Assembly (NCBI GenBank): GCA_015680685.1
Contig: MNCI01005835.1
Span: forward strand, 164,996-228,995
Origin: Gnetum montanum
Lineage: Eukaryota > Streptophyta > Gnetopsida > Gnetales > Gnetaceae
Direction of reading: 5' to 3'
DNA length: 64,000 nucleotides
How positions within the stretch are numbered: the stretch's first letter is position 1; each line of letters starts with the position of its first letter. A program made the position numbers and the translations under genes. Shown piece by piece: positions 1-13,016 of this stretch. The notes under the pieces were generated by a model that worked only from the letters and a program-made list of their open reading frames with translations, was not told where the DNA came from and ran no database searches.

Positions 1-1798
1 CTGGCCACTACAAGCCTAATGCAAATACAAGAGGCTATTCAAATCTCCCGTAGGCATTGTAAAGAGAGCCGCCTACCTAGGCTCGATTTAAATAATTTTT
101 CCAATTTCTCAGAAGGCTATGACTTAGATCCGCAGCAATATTTACAAGCCTTCTACGATGCTTGTGCATGGAACAACATTGATAATAGTTGGAAAAAAAC
201 TCAAGCTCTTTCCTATGACACTCGTTCACCAAGCAAAAGTATGGTATAGATCATTAAAACCAAATTCAATATGACGTTGGCCAACAATGGTAGAACTCTT
301 TAAAGAAATATATCAAACTGATGCAAGAGTGTCAGCCTTGAGGAAACAAATCCAAGAGTGGAAACAAGCACAACATGAACCCTTGGACATGGCCTTAGAA
401 AGATATTATGCACTGTTAAACAACTGTCCAGGCCATGAGTTCTTCGAGGAAAGGCTAATGTACCATATCATTGATGGGCTTCGTGATGAAACAAGAGAGA
501 CCCTAGGGATGTATGCCCAAGGACAACTATACAAACTATGAACCCATCAATTCCAAGAGCTTATTAAGTGGGTAGAAAAAGAATAAGGAGAAATGGCTAG
601 ATGGGAGAGTGTTGAAAAACATCAACGGGACCAAAATTTCAACTTAACAGAGGTCCATAATCATAAAAAGGAGAAATCAACCTATCTCAAGGAGGAAGAA
701 CCATCTTTGCCAGTACAACAATCATTAGAAGAAATCAAGGAAAAGTTCAATAAGATGCTGGAATGGGCGCATAAAAAGTGTAGAGAATATATCAATATTA
801 TTGGAGATAGAGTTTTAAAAACCTAAGAAGCAGGACAAACTATCATTAGACAATCGGAAAGAAGGGATGAGGAAAATAAGAGTTCAACTGCCAATCATAC
901 GTATGAATGCAACATTTGCCTATATGATCACCCGAAGGGCCAATGCCCAATCTTGTTACATTTATATGAGCATTGGGGAAGCACATTACACCCAGAGTTC
1001 ATACAGAGATACTATGTTCGATCACAGTGGTAACAATCCCAGTCATGGGGGAAGCCACCCCTAAATTGGAAACACCCTTCGTATCATCCGAATCCAAATT
1101 CTTATCTAGTTCAACATCCTGTTTCCTTGACTAGGTCAACATACTCTATCTTGCCACATTATTATTTTCCTCAGTATTATCAGCCCATGTCCTCAACACA
1201 ACCACTGCCCTGTGTACCTCACACTTCTCCTAACTTTCAACATTCTCATCCTTTCCCTCCTTCTACATCACCACCAACTATTCCTGAAGTGTTTGCACCA
1301 CAACAACAACCCACGAACGTTACTTGTGCTATTGCCAATAGCAGTGAGAGACCTCCTCAACATCAAAGGTTTCCCTTCTTTAGACATGACCGTAGGAAGG
1401 GACAACACAGTTCTAAGGCCGCTACATTCTCCAACTCAGCACAAGTCCAACACTGTGGTGCATCCTTCTCTTTGAACCCAATGCCTCGTGTCACTTCATC
1501 AAGGCCACCAATTAACACTCCAACAACCATACGGCCCAATGAATACAGCCATGAAGGGAGACATCCCAATCCTTGCATACCATCTTACGATCTCAAGTAT
1601 CATAGTGGGTCAACTCTTTGCCTGGAAACCACATCTTATAAATTACCCGACTATGCTTACTATAATCAAGTGTGTGAACCCCAATGGGGTAAGTATGACC
1701 AAGTTTCGATATTTACAACATGCAAGGATCATCATCTTTCATTTATTAATCCTTACCATGCTCAACCATTTAGTTATGGGGGATATCCCTCATTCTAA
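1..1798 (+). pseudogene. Athila-like gag, frame-broken (copy A)
   Basis: Successive open segments (19-249, 287-541, 593-826, 867-1064, 1127-1798) in shifting frames read as one gag. Segment two holds the retrotransposon gag motif LNNCPGHEFFEERLMYHIID, like the LLxxCPHHG...FYNGL region of Athila gag. Segment three is a coiled coil. At about 908-946, in a frame other than that of the long ORF there, lies a zinc knuckle C-x2-C-x3-H-x4-C (CNICLYDHPKGQC). The last segment is a 223-codon Pro/Ser/Gln-rich tail that is still open. Gag would form the particle shell and bind RNA. Stops and frameshifts between segments make it non-functional as a single protein. The homologue is at 24,300-26,686 on the minus strand. 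Confidence 0.85.
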
Positions 1799-3702
1799 TA
1801 ACAAGCAAGATTAAGAAATATTTTTCATTCTCTTTAATTTTACAACTTTTTTTTTTGCAACATTATTATACTTTCTCATTTCTTTGTGTGACTGTTTGTT
1901 TTTTTTTTGTTTTTGTTTTTGTTTTTTTCTTTGTTTGTTGTTTTTATTTTGTTAGATTCATCACCTAATAAGTGCTCATGATGGTGGTATGAACTATATT
2001 CTATTGATTGCTAATGTTTGGTTTTTACCTTTGAGTTATAATGTTGATACTAAGGTATGGTTCTTTTGATATAACAGGAAATGAGTCCACATCATCCATG
2101 CATCCATGAATTTCTATGATCTCTCTTGGCTTGGAACTATGTAGTCCCCTTCTCTAATAATAAAACTATTAACGAATTGGTGACTGGCCATTTCTCAAAC
2201 TAAGGAAGGAATCAAGGACTGAAAAGGGTGTGATTTCAAAGGGATTTGATGCATTTGTGCTGGCTATTCTCTTGGGTGCTTGGATGTTTTCTTCTTGAGT
2301 TTTCCTTACCATTCCAACGTTGCTCCATTTTCAGGAAGCTGAGCCAATAAAAATAAGTCTTTACATGGTGTGGTTCTCACGCAAAAAAAAAAACACACAC
2401 ACACACACACACAAAATAGTGAGAATTCAAAGCACATCCCTTAGACAAAATAATCATCTAGGCTACAAGCACTGGTTATGGAACTAAACAAACATGTTCC
2501 CTCTAACTAAGGCCCTCTCTCACTTCCTACTTTACCCTTTCTTGTTTCCTCAGAATGGTGGTGGCTCTTTGGCATAAGCATTCTTGTTACTTTAGGTGGA
2601 TGGATTGGCCAAGTGTATTAATGCAAAGTCACTAGATGTGGATTGTTTGAGGCTGGATTTGGAATGAGATCTACTTAGTCACATTAACCATACATACACA
2701 AGGGGCTGTACACCACCTTGTTCTTGGGACTCCATTCCATTCTCTTCTCCTCATCATTCTTTCTCCATTTTCCACCCCATTGCCAGTTGTATCAGTAGTC
2801 TATATTTTGGTTGATGCATTGTTTTCTTTTTGGTGAATTCTTGTGGTTAAGACTTTAACTCTTGCTTCCAAATGACATTTCCAGAGCCTACAGACTCTTT
2901 GAATGTGAGATTGTCAGGGCATCAAGGGCATGAGCCTGCTTTGGGGAGGACCCACTGGCATTCCTATTTGGTGCACCAGTTAACTTCTTTCCCTTAAACA
3001 TTGTTGCAATCCACATTTTTTTTGTTCATTCCCATCTCTAACATCCATTTTATTGATGTTGTCATTGTTTCTTTTTCTCCATCTTTCTTATTCCTTATAT
3101 ATTTTTCCATTCTATCGCTACCGGAAGATCGCTCTTAGTCATGGGGACCCTGGTCCAATTTTTTCAATTTTCCTAACCTTTACACCTTGGGTAGTCACCA
3201 GTGTTATATCTCTAGAACCCGTATTGGCCATATCACAACTCAGCCAATGGACCTTACACTGAGGCAAGCTATCAACTGTATTGTGATTTACTTATCCATG
3301 CTCATATGTGACTGTGTTGTGTGTGTAGATGGCAATCATACAGCAATGGACTGGATCTGGAGGAAACAATCAGGATGGACTGGTGCTGGAACAGTTTTGC
3401 AAGGAACAAGACTAATGGTGTGGTTATAGATGGACAATGGAAGGCGCAATCCTGGCATCAGCTGCAACACGTCTTCTTCTTCTTCTCTCTCCCTCTCTCT
3501 TCTCTCTCAGTTGCCAAATAAGGCTAGATGTCAATTGTGTATAGTGTTCATTCTTATAGTCATGAACACTAATATTGTCATGTATTGTAATGATTGATCT
3601 GTTCACACGTCATCCCATTCACCATTAGTTGTCATTCAAGTCAATAATCCCATACCTTCCCAATATTTTGTAAGAAACTCGAGGATGAGTTTTTATTCAG
3701 TC
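1799..3702 (+). other. Non-coding spacer of gag-only element A
   Basis: About 1.9 kb between gag and the polypurine tract. Open frames here are short and have no recognisable domain. It contains T-rich runs near 1,850-1,935 and a (CA)n tract at 2,392-2,413. It shares blocks with the equivalent part of copy C (21,849-24,200, reverse strand), so it belongs to the element. Confidence 0.6.
2392..2413. repeat. (CA)n microsatellite
   Basis: About 11 CA units follow directly after an A run at 2,383-2,392 in the spacer of element A. Confidence 0.9.
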
Positions 3703-3711
3703 ATGGGGGTA
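3703..3711 (+). other. Polypurine tract of element A
   Basis: ATGGGGGTA lies directly before the LTR start TGATGAG. Copy C has GTGGGGGTA in the same place (reverse strand, about 21,839-21,848). This is the plus-strand primer site in LTR elements. Confidence 0.75.
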
Positions 3712-4519
3712 TGATGAGTCGCAATATCGCGTACACAATATTGCATCCGCAACATGATCTCACATATGCGATATCGCATCTTGCCTCATCTTCTATACAT
3801 AAGAGGCAATGCCCTTTGTTCCAAGATAGTTAGACTTAGACCCTTAGCCAGATTCTTGCAGTTTAGTCATTCTAAAGTTAGAATTATTTCTATGTGCCCA
3901 CAGTAGGAATCATAGAGTGAACGGATCTTTATTCGAGTAATTTTTACCTGAGCACAATTTTGTGTACGGCAATAAAGACGAACTTTATGATAAACCTTGT
4001 AGCATACAAATTAAGCTAATTAGTAATTAATTATTATTTAATGCTTTCCTAGTTAATTAATATCTCTCTCAACCTTCAACCCCCTTAGTTAAATACACTC
4101 AGTACGACCGCTTTAAGCATGTGTGTAGCACTTGGTAACCCAGTAACGATTAGCGTTTGGTAATCCCAGCAGCGTTGCACTAGTTTAGGATGTGTACGGC
4201 AAGTGGGAACGGATACTGGTGTTAGGAATATTTAGAACTTAATTAATGAATAGTTAATGCAAGTTACCTACTTAGTTCTCTCTCCCTCTCCTTTATTAGC
4301 AAAAGACATAAAAAATACAAAAGCTATAAAAATCATATACCTCAAGCTTACTTAACCATACAACCATGACAATACAAGTAAGTTTGGGAAGACACCGAAT
4401 TACGATCTATGAGTAACTGTCTAGATACCACAACTAGTCCGTCTACGGAGTTCGACTGGATCATGTGTAAAATGCTCATATTTGTATGGTTGAGTGTAGG
4501 GGTACCTCGCCACTCATCA
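3712..4519 (+). repeat. 3' LTR of element A (808 bp)
   Basis: It begins TGATGAGTCGCAATATCGCG and ends GGTACCTCGCCACTCATCA, with the 7-bp inverted ends TGATGAG/CTCATCA. Its last 150 bp match, reverse-complemented, the first 150 bp of the LTRs of copy C (20,791 and 26,812) and one end of the insertion at 18,551. The first third is rich in ATATCGC and ATATTGC motifs, corresponding to the GATATC-rich U3 of copy C. Confidence 0.88.
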
Positions 4520-5688
4520 CACATGATATAATTATGTTTTTAATTTAACTAAGCAAAGTGAGACTAAGTGAGACAAGAAAAGGTAAAAGATTTCAAGCCA
4601 AGCTCATAGGGCTAAAATTGATTCTATTAAAAAAGCTTGGATGCCATGTAAATAAGGTGTAAGGTATGTAAAACCAAAAATTAGTTTTACAAAGATGCTT
4701 CAAATTTTTTATACAAAGTAAAGTTAATAGCCATGAAATTTTGTGGAACCCAAGTCTATGAAGGATTCAAAAGCATAAATAACCAAAAATATGAACCTAA
4801 AGAAAATCTTGAACTTAATTCTACAAATGAGCTCAAGGAAGAAGAGCCCCGTGTTAGCATAAATCTCATAGAGCAAAAAATTGGTTGTACAAGAAATTGA
4901 TAAATTAGTTCTATTAAGATCTCATATTATACATCAACATGTTATATCAAAAAAAATTTCCAAATCCAATAGCTTTATAAGAATTGAAGTAATAAATCTA
5001 TAGTTTTGGCCCTTGATTCAAAAATATGTGAGCATCAAAATAAGCTTCAAGCCTTAATATATAATGAGTTTTGGAATTTAAATAAAAAGCTAAATAAAAC
5101 AAGTTTAGAGAACCTAAATATGGTTTTAAACCAATTTCCACATCAACTTAGTATTATGTATTGCTCTAAAGGCAAGTTAGAGATTAGTTCTATGAAGAAG
5201 CCATATAAAATACTGATGCCATATGATTTTAAGGCTACTTATCAAATTAGTTTTATAAATCAAAGATATCCACATTATGAATAAAACAAAGAATCTTTTA
5301 AGCTTTAATGAACATGAGATTTATTAAGAGAAGGTAGCTCGTAGAATTAAAGAAGATACAAAGATTCTTGATATATATCAATAACTAATTCCAACAACCT
5401 AGCTTGAGGCAAGAAAATTAAAATCAAACTATCTTTCAAAAGAACTATCAACTATTAGAGCTACACAAATCTTCAAATCATAAAGAAAAGATAGAGAACA
5501 AAACTGTAGAGTTTAAGAGCAAGGACTTTACAACTTTAGATCCAAGCATAGTTTTAGGTCAAGCTTAATATTTACAAGATGTCTCATAAGGATAGGGAAA
5601 AAGAATCACATAGATTTTAGGATGTAAATACTTTCAACTTCTTAGATATCTACAAACCTTTAAACTCAACATTTTCTAGTTGTAGCAA
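4520..5688 (+). repeat. Leader/LTR remnant of element D, left copy
   Basis: It matches 16,809-18,000 closely, starting CACATG and continuing with AGCAAAGTGAGACTA against AGCAAAGTGACACTA. The left part is cut off by element A, whose LTR abuts at 4,519. It carries degenerate units of the palindrome GTAGAACCAA...TTGGTTCTAC. No start of a conserved protein is seen. The position upstream of ORF1 suggests LTR end plus 5' leader; the exact LTR boundary and primer site were not found. Confidence 0.6.
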
Positions 5689-8310
5689 TTGATTGAAATA
5701 GGATTTCTAGAAATCAAAAAGAATGAAGATGAATTCTTTGAAATTGATAAAGAGCATGAGTATGTGGAGAAATTTGAGGTTGTTACATTTAGGTCCATGG
5801 AAGAATGGCATCAAACCTATAAAAAAATAGGCCTACACAAGCTAGGATTCTACTTAAGGGCCAATATAATTAGAGATGTAATAAATAGACTAATAGCTAA
5901 AGCCATCTACACCAGCAATAAGCTTCGATTCAAAAAAAACATTTGGAGCATTTCATCAACATTAGTGTGAAGAAGAGCTATGAGTTATATGGAATCCAAC
6001 ATCCTGATAGAAGCAAGGGAGAAGCTCAACAAATAAATGTATAAATTATCTCAAGGAATTGTAACTTCATCCTAACATAGAAAACGTCTTTGAAGTCACA
6101 CCATCATAGCTAGTAAAGGCATGAAGATATAGAACCACCATCCCAAAGGCCAATGAACTCAGGCCAATAAATTTTATGATAGATTCTCATATATGGGCAA
6201 TAGCAACTTTAGAGAATGATAAAATTTGCTTTGCTATTTAATATATGAATGATGTTTTATAGCAAAGCTTGTTAGTAATACATGAGCAGGGTGCATAATG
6301 AAGAGCTCAGCTTAAGGATCCTTGTTACAATTTTTTTAGTTATTTATCAAAGAAGCTATTTTGATTCTCAAGCTCTTGTATTTCCAATGAGTTTTGTCTA
6401 TCCAATGATTTTCAAATTTATTATGGGAATTTTTCCTCTAATAATGGATCAATAGATCATTGAGAAGATAAAAGATAAATGTAAAGGGATTTTCTTCTTT
6501 TATGCTAAATATACTATTATTTTGATAGCATGTTTTGAAGGATAGGCTCATAATCCTCAAAAATTTGTAGCTACTTATCTAGAAATGGTAGAAGTAAGAG
6601 ATAGATGTTGGAAAGCTTGTTAAGATAAGATTAAAAGTATAAGAAGCCTTTTCCAATGAAGTTTGAATTTTGGAAATTTAATAATGTAGGGCATCTAAAA
6701 GGTATGGCCAAAATGTTTATGGAATAGTGTGACCTTCTAGTCTATCCAAAAAGAATCTATTCAACAATGAAAATACAAAAAATTATCAATGATGCAAATA
6801 GTATATACCAAAGAGCTTTAGAAAAGGAAGTGAATCAAGCAAATGACAAAGTAGAAGGATAGCTAAGAGGAAGCTTATTAGTGAAGCTCATAGCAACATT
6901 ATGTGAGAGGCCTATAGTGGAGTCATGTAGATGGATCAAAAGTAGGCATCATCCATTAGTTAGAGATTTCTCTAAGAAGCATATAATGATTATAAAAGAA
7001 AACTATTTTTCATGAAAGGTAGAGAAACTTGAAAAATCTTTTCCTGATGAAAGGTATCCATTGGATATAGCTGAATTCTCTATGGTGAAAGCTACATAGA
7101 AGGCTAGAATTGAATCTATTAAGGCAAAGATGGAGCAACAAAGGCTAAAGAAAAAAAAATATAAAAGCTTTTAGAGCTAAAATAGTAGTAACAAACAAAG
7201 AGTTTAGTTTCTAAGGATTTATCTCTTACTTTGGCCACTCTAGATTTCCCTTTTAGCTATCTTATGAAAAAAGCTACAAGATCCTTCAAAGCTAAAGAGA
7301 AAGAAGGAATGATCATTTTAAGCTAAAAGCATCAAATGAAGCCCAATACTACATCCAAGATCATCTTTTCATATAAGGAACATGATCCACTAACAAGAGA
7401 AAAAAGCTCATTATGTCACATTAGAACATGTCAGAGGCCATACCTACATTGGTTAATGATATGGAATAAGTGGTAAATGATCAAATTACTAGGGTTAAAC
7501 ACTTTTTGATACAAAATGAATAGGGAATAACAAGGTTAAATAATGAGCTCAAAGATTCTAAGGAGCTAAATGAGAAAATGAAAGTAGCAATCATAATAAA
7601 GGAATCTTTACTAGAAAATAAGAAACAAGCTTATTAACAACTAGAAGAGTGGTTAGCTATTATGAGCTCAAAATTAGAATAGGCCAAAAAATGCAAAGCT
7701 CTAGATCAATTGTTCATGCTACAATCAATTTTCAAGAGTTGAACACTAAGCTAAAATTTCAAAAGGAATCGATAAAGGAAGTAAATTTAGAAATTGAGAA
7801 GTTAAGCAAAAGAAAGCCTTCCATGAATAGAGTGATCAAAGAGCTTAGAAATTAGTCATAATAGCTATAGAAATGAGAGACAATTTTCCACAATTCAAGA
7901 GAGAATTTCTAGATAATATAATGATGGTAGTGGTTAAGGTTATGAATGAAATTAATCAAAAGAAAATTAATTTTAAGTAGGATTATATAGTGGCAAGAGA
8001 TGCATTATAAGAATTAACCAATTCATTATATGAGTTAGGAGCTAATGAATTGAGTGTTGGTAAAGTCATTCAAAAGCTAGACCAATTAGAGTCCAACAAA
8101 TTGAATCAAGTAATTAAGGTTATTTATAGCTATAGAAAAATATCTCAGAAACTACCAAATGAGGGCCAATAGATTTAGAGAATAATGATGAAATTTGAGA
8201 CTTTCCTACAATTGTCAAATAGTTTAGCCCTATATAAAAAATCTATCCAAAAGATTAAATCATGAATAGAATTTCTTATTGTAACTAATGTAACCACCCA
8301 AGCTAATCTA
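5689..8310 (+). pseudogene. ORF1-like protein of element D, upstream of gag
   Basis: Open pieces with a shared copy at 18,005-20,420. The first piece (5,689-5,970) has an acidic N-terminus and a segment WHQTYKKIGLHKLGFYLRAN. Middle parts around 6,900-7,080 match the right-copy piece at 20,144-20,422 (RWLKSKSHPL, KKHIMI.KENYF). From about 7,450 the sequence becomes Lys/Glu/Leu-rich and looks coiled-coil (for example 7,649-7,855). Tat/Ogre elements are known for an extra ORF before gag whose function is unclear, and the position fits. I do not recognise a catalytic domain. Many in-frame TAG codons break the frame. Confidence 0.5.
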
Positions 8311-9134
8311 TAAAGTTAGAGGTGAATTATAATTTACCAAGGGAAAAGAGGAAAGAAGAAAAGGATAAACTATTAAAAGCCCATTCTTAACATGTGATGG
8401 CATTTTAAATAGGGTTTTCTTTCTTTTTAAGCTTGTTCTCTTTGTCATAGCTATTTTGTAGCCTAATTAATGACTTAGCTAGAATGCCTCTCATTTATAT
8501 TAGGAAATGGAAATTTTGAAATGAGGTATTTTCTGCATATCTAAAAGGTTTACTTCATTTTTTATCATGTTCATTGAATAAGATAGCTTAGATAAATATC
8601 TATTATAGATTAATATAATGTGGAATTAGTGTTATTTCTAAATTATAATTTATAGCTTAAAATAATATATTATGTTTTTAAGTTTACACTATGTATAACA
8701 TTTTTCTTGTGAGTCATTAGATTTGGAGAAGCTTGCTCATAGATAGGTGAAATTTATGAAATAGCCCCTTTCATAAAATTATTTATTTACTAATAAATGA
8801 TATGGTTACATAACTTAATAATTAAAAGAGCTATTAAGATTTATGTCATAATTGGAGAGGATAGATAAAGAAGAAAACTAATTGGTTGTTAATAAGCTTA
8901 AAATAAATATTCTATTATTTCATTAAGTTTTTCATAATAAGAATAATTCTCAATCATAGCCATTACCTCATTAACCCAACTAAAGCTATTTGGAGTTATC
9001 CATGTATTGATTGATCTAAAGACCAATAACCACTTGAAATGAGTAAATACACTATCTGGACATGTCCATTTTCCTCCAACAATTATGGCACTATATGGAA
9101 GGCTTTAGTTAGGTTAATCTAGTATATTTAACTC
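8311..9134. other. AT-rich spacer between ORF1 and gag of element D
   Basis: No open frame with a recognisable domain, no RNA gene and no obvious repeat. It is probably untranslated sequence of the element. Confidence 0.5.
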
Positions 9135-10200
9135 ATGAGAAAATCTTCAAGTAGACAAGAAAATTTTAAGAACCCTAATAATTTACTTAATTTTAAAGTA
9201 AATTTATCATTAGAGGAGGAAGGACTTAAGCCTATTATTAGGAACTTAACTAGTAAGGTAAAGACTAAAAGAACTAGAATATCATCATTGATAAATGACT
9301 TTTCTTTCAAAAAGAAAGCTAGATCAAGAATAGTGTCATTTAGAAGAATCCAAATTTTACATATAATGGCTAACCCACCTCTTGTTAATCCATTTCAACT
9401 TCCAACACCTTTATAATTTAACACATATTATGATATCCCAAAGGCAACCTATAAATATACCAAAACCTTCTATACCTAGGAAAGATTATCTAGTAAAGGA
9501 ATATTTTTATTTATTTGAATTAGCATTAGTTCATACAAATATTCAATATTAAGATGAAGCCTATAGATTTTTTGTGGAAAATATTAGAGATGTGGCTCAT
9601 ATTTGATATTCAAATTTATCAAAGAATAATATTACTAGTTGGGATTATATGAAAGGCTTGTTCATAGCTCAATTTGTTAACCAAATCAAGCAACATTAGC
9701 TTTATAGTGGTTTAGCTCAGATAAAACAAAATACAAAAGAATCAATAAGAGAATTTAACATTATATTCCAAAGATTATATGGCTTGTTTCAAACACAAGC
9801 CATACCATTTTAGTAACAAGGTATTAAGAGATACCTATTTGAATGTTATAGAAACTCAAATCTTAATCTGGCTAAGAAGAACATTGAACATTAACACTTT
9901 AGCTGATCTATATAGTCAAGACATAGAGCTAGAAGGACAATTAAACTTGATCCTTAATAATGTGCATGCTATCACTAAGGAATCACATAGAGGTCTAATG
10001 TCCATACAAAATCTTACACAGCTTAAGACCTTACCCTTGACAAGTAGCTTAAGTGAATAATAGCCTAAGAAACGAGATAAAAACAAGATATTGAAAGATA
10101 TGTTTAATAGAATCATTAAGTTAAAAAAAGCTATGCCTAGGATAAAAATCAAAGTGAAAAAACACAGAAAACATGAGTTATAATATTTAAGCTAAAGTAG
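9135..10200 (+). pseudogene. Gag of element D
   Basis: It opens with a basic segment (9,135-9,416). From 9,430 comes the gag core: FFVENIRDVAHI, SWDYMKGLFIAQF, then ESIREFNIIFQRLYGLF, the usual retrotransposon gag pattern of A..FF...W..L...F...F. A frame change occurs near 9,779, after which 9,779-10,060 continues (LADLYSQDIELEGQLN). The C-terminal part (about 10,170-10,420) is acidic. No clear zinc knuckle was seen. Several TAG/TAA codons interrupt it. Confidence 0.7.
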
Positions 10201-10779
10201 ATGAAGTTGAAGAAAAAGAAATCTTGGTAGATTCAAACATATTAGACATTGAATCTAATCCTAATGAGATGCTTTATGCTAGAATTCATTAGTTAGAAAG
10301 ATCATCAAAAGATGAATTCATTGATGAATCAAAATTAGGTTATTCATTGAATGATGATTTTAATAATAATGAGGAGCCAATATATGAACTATTTAGTATA
10401 AAAGAAAAAAGATAATATTTGGACCTCCTAATTCAACACCTAAACCCACTACAAAAGGGAAAGGTTTTGAATCTAAAGAGAAATAAAAAACAAAGGAAAA
10501 GATTTAACCAAATGATGAAAGTCATCAAGATCCTCTCTAAAGAGTATTACAAAAGTTAGACTTCTATGGAAAGGTAAATATGACATAGTTGAAGACCTAA
10601 AAAGAGTTAAAGGTAACATAAGCCTATACCAGCTATTGCAAATAGAAAGTTATTCTAAGAGAATTCTAAAAGAAATTAAGAATAAGAAAAAAGTTAGTGA
10701 TATAGTAGTAAATTATATTTATAACATTAAAAACTAATTAGAAAGACACTTCAAGTAGTTGATAAATATGCACCATATT

Positions 10780-11090
10780 TCCTATTGACCTTTAAGCTTA
10801 AAGGAAAACATTTACATAATTATCTAGTTAACTCAGGGGCTACATCAACATTAATGCCTCTCTTAATCTATAAATAGTTAGATTGAAGACCGAATAATCA
10901 AATAGGAAAATTGTTCAAGTGGATAAAAGTAGAGTTAAGAAACCAGGTTAATTGCTTGATGTTTTGCTACAATTAGATTTAGATCCAATAATAAGAAGTA
11001 GAGTAACAATTCACATCTTAGACATTCTTGATTCATATAATTTATTGTTAAGAAAAAGCTAGAATAAAACTTTTTTAGGTTATATGGCTA
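10780..11090 (+). pseudogene. Retropepsin-like protease of element D, catalytic Asp lost
   Basis: The motif LVNSGATSTLMPLLIYK corresponds to the retroelement protease active site D-S/T-G-A; here the Asp position reads Asn. Several stops follow. It lies between gag and the RNase H domain as expected for gag-pro-pol order. It cannot be catalytic as it stands. Confidence 0.65.
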
Positions 11091-11288
11091 CCAGTTGTTC
11101 CCATATGTGGTTATGATGTAAAGGAGAGTTAAATCAAATTTATGTGTGTAGTAAACCATTAATAGTAAAAACTTGTAACAACTACTAACAAAAATAAAGT
11201 CATTGAATCAAAAAATGTTGAAGTATGAGTTATCTTTCTACACGAAATACACATTATGCATTTAGATAAACAAGAAAATTAGTTTTGA

Positions 11289-11700
11289 AAAATGTACTTT
11301 GATGGCGCTTGCAATTCAAAAGGATCATAAATATGCACTCTCTTAATTAATGCAACAGATCATAAAGAATTAAAGCCTACTCAACTACAATTTTATTGTA
11401 CCAATAACATAGTTGAATACAAAGTTGTATGGAGAGGCATTAGAATGACTATTGACAAATAAGTTAAGAAATTAGAAATTAAGAATAATTCAAAGCTTAT
11501 CTATGATTAAATTTAAGGAAAATGTGCTATTAAAAGCTTATTCCTAAGATCATACAAGAAACTAGTGTTAAAAACACTCAAAAATTTCACTAAACATAGG
11601 ATTGAAAATATTTCTAGAGAAGAAAATCAAGTAGCTAATGAACTTGTAGTAGCATATTCAGCTTTAAATACATCCAAGATGGGTGAGGAAAAAGGAATAA
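11289..11700 (+). pseudogene. Archaeal-type RNase H domain (aRH), upstream of RT
   Basis: It starts YFDGACNSKGS (first catalytic Asp, FDGA motif), then TNNIVEYKVVWRGIRM (the TNN.AEY.A...G helix with its Glu), a region ending IYD, and ends ISREENQVANELV, matching the H.xREEN..AD.LA end of plant Tat aRH domains. Such a second RNase H is a hallmark of the Tat/Ogre lineage. Here it comes right before the RT; the order I know best for Ogre/Retand is RT, RNase H, aRH, integrase. One or two stops interrupt it. Confidence 0.7.
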
Positions 11701-11822
11701 TGAATAAATTTGAGTAAGAACCCTTAGTTCTTAATGATATAAATTAGCTTATGGTTTTAAAGAATGATCACTAGATAATTTTATTTTTAAAAAATGTAGG
11801 TAAATTTAGAAAACAGGTATGT

Positions 11823-12740
11823 ATGGAAGAAAAATCAAAGCATAGAATAAATGTATTACCAAAAAGGATGTTAAAATTTGAAGAAGAATTCAAAGAAAAC
11901 CTAATTCAAGGTATTGACATTCAATATCCCAATGGTCAAGCATACAAAAGAGTAAATTTTGGGCTTGAAAATATGCCCAAACCTTTAAATATTATTTTGA
12001 GATTAAAGCCTCAAATGAAATCCCATATGATCAAACTATTAGAAAAAAACTTACAGAATTTGGTATGGTCCTATGATCATGTGAGAACTTTTGATCCTAG
12101 TGTAATGACTCATAAGATACCATTAATCGAAGGAAGTAGAATTGTAAAATAAAAGCTAAGAAAATTCAATCCAACTTTTGAGCCAACCATGGTTGTAACA
12201 ATTTGGTACTAGACTAATTTACTATGGTCACTACTCAAAATGGATAGCAGATTTGGTACTAGTACCAAAAAAATTAAGATATCATATTGGGTGTTGATTT
12301 TAAAAATTAAACAAAGATTTAGTTAAAGGTAGATATCCACTTCCAAGGATTGATGAAATGCTTACCAAAGTGTTAGGATGTCAACTATACTCATTCTTAG
12401 TTGGTTTCTTAGAATATAATTAGATTATAGTAGATAAAAATGATAGGTACAGAACCATATTTACAACAATGTTGGGAACATTTACATATAGAAGAATGCC
12501 TTTTGGTCTATCTAACACTAGAGTAACATTTCAACATGCCATGGTTATCACTTTCAAAGATCTAATTGGGAAATTAGTGGCTATATAGCTGAATGATATT
12601 GCAATATATTCAAAACAAGAAAGAGATCATATTTTCCACCTATAGCAAATATTTGATAGATGTCAAAAATATGGTATTTCTTTGATCCTAACTAATGCAT
12701 ATTTGGGATAAAATTAAGAAGCTTATTAGAACATATAATT
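11823..12740 (+). pseudogene. Reverse transcriptase of element D
   Basis: The linker 11,823-12,152 ends LVWSYDHVRTFDPSVMTHKI, equal to the FAWSY.DMPGLDP...H pre-RT motif of gypsy elements. RT blocks follow: YPLPRIDEMLTKVLG, YSFLVGFLEYN, TMLGTFTYRRMPFGLSN, FKDLIGK, and a degraded YLDD box reading LNDIAIYSKQ near 12,590-12,620, then KYGISL. The second Asp of the box remains and the first is Asn. Stops and frameshifts occur at 12,230-12,320 and later. Related to, but clearly different from, the RT at 43 kb. Confidence 0.85.
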
Positions 12741-13016
12741 TGTCAAAAAAAATAGTCATAGATTAATCAAGAATATGGGTAGTATAGAATATTGAGCATT
12801 TCATAAATAAAAAGTCCTTGTCATTCTTTGAAAAGATTAACTTTGTAAAGTAATTTATACCAAGATTTACAAAGATGACCAAGCCTCTATTACAGATGTT
12901 AAGGAAGGATGTTAAAGTCAAGAAAACTAAAAAAATCTATGAAAGCTTTAGAAATAATAAAAAAAGTCCCTTATGGAAGCCCCATATATGGTAAAACCTA
13001 GGTTGGAAGAAGACTC

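Larger units (their letters stand above)
1..4519 (+). mobile_element. Gag-only LTR retrotransposon (copy A), 5' end off-window
   Basis: The left edge lies inside gag of an LTR element. Gag remnants are followed by about 1.9 kb of spacer, a polypurine tract and a 3' LTR. No protease, RT, RNase H or integrase lies between gag and the LTR. The same layout occurs in minus orientation at 20,791-27,746, and the spacers match in places: the stretch near 2,420-2,470 is found reverse-complemented near 23,240-23,280. This fits a non-autonomous terminal-repeat-with-gag (TR-GAG) element. It lies in the leader of the gypsy element that follows; the uninterrupted equivalent of the right junction is seen near 16,809. 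The 5' LTR and the left TSD are outside the window. Confidence 0.8.

Noticed and set aside
1212-1578. Overlapping ORFs on both strands in the gag tail
   Set aside because: They are shadows of the Pro/Ser-rich gag segment in other frames.
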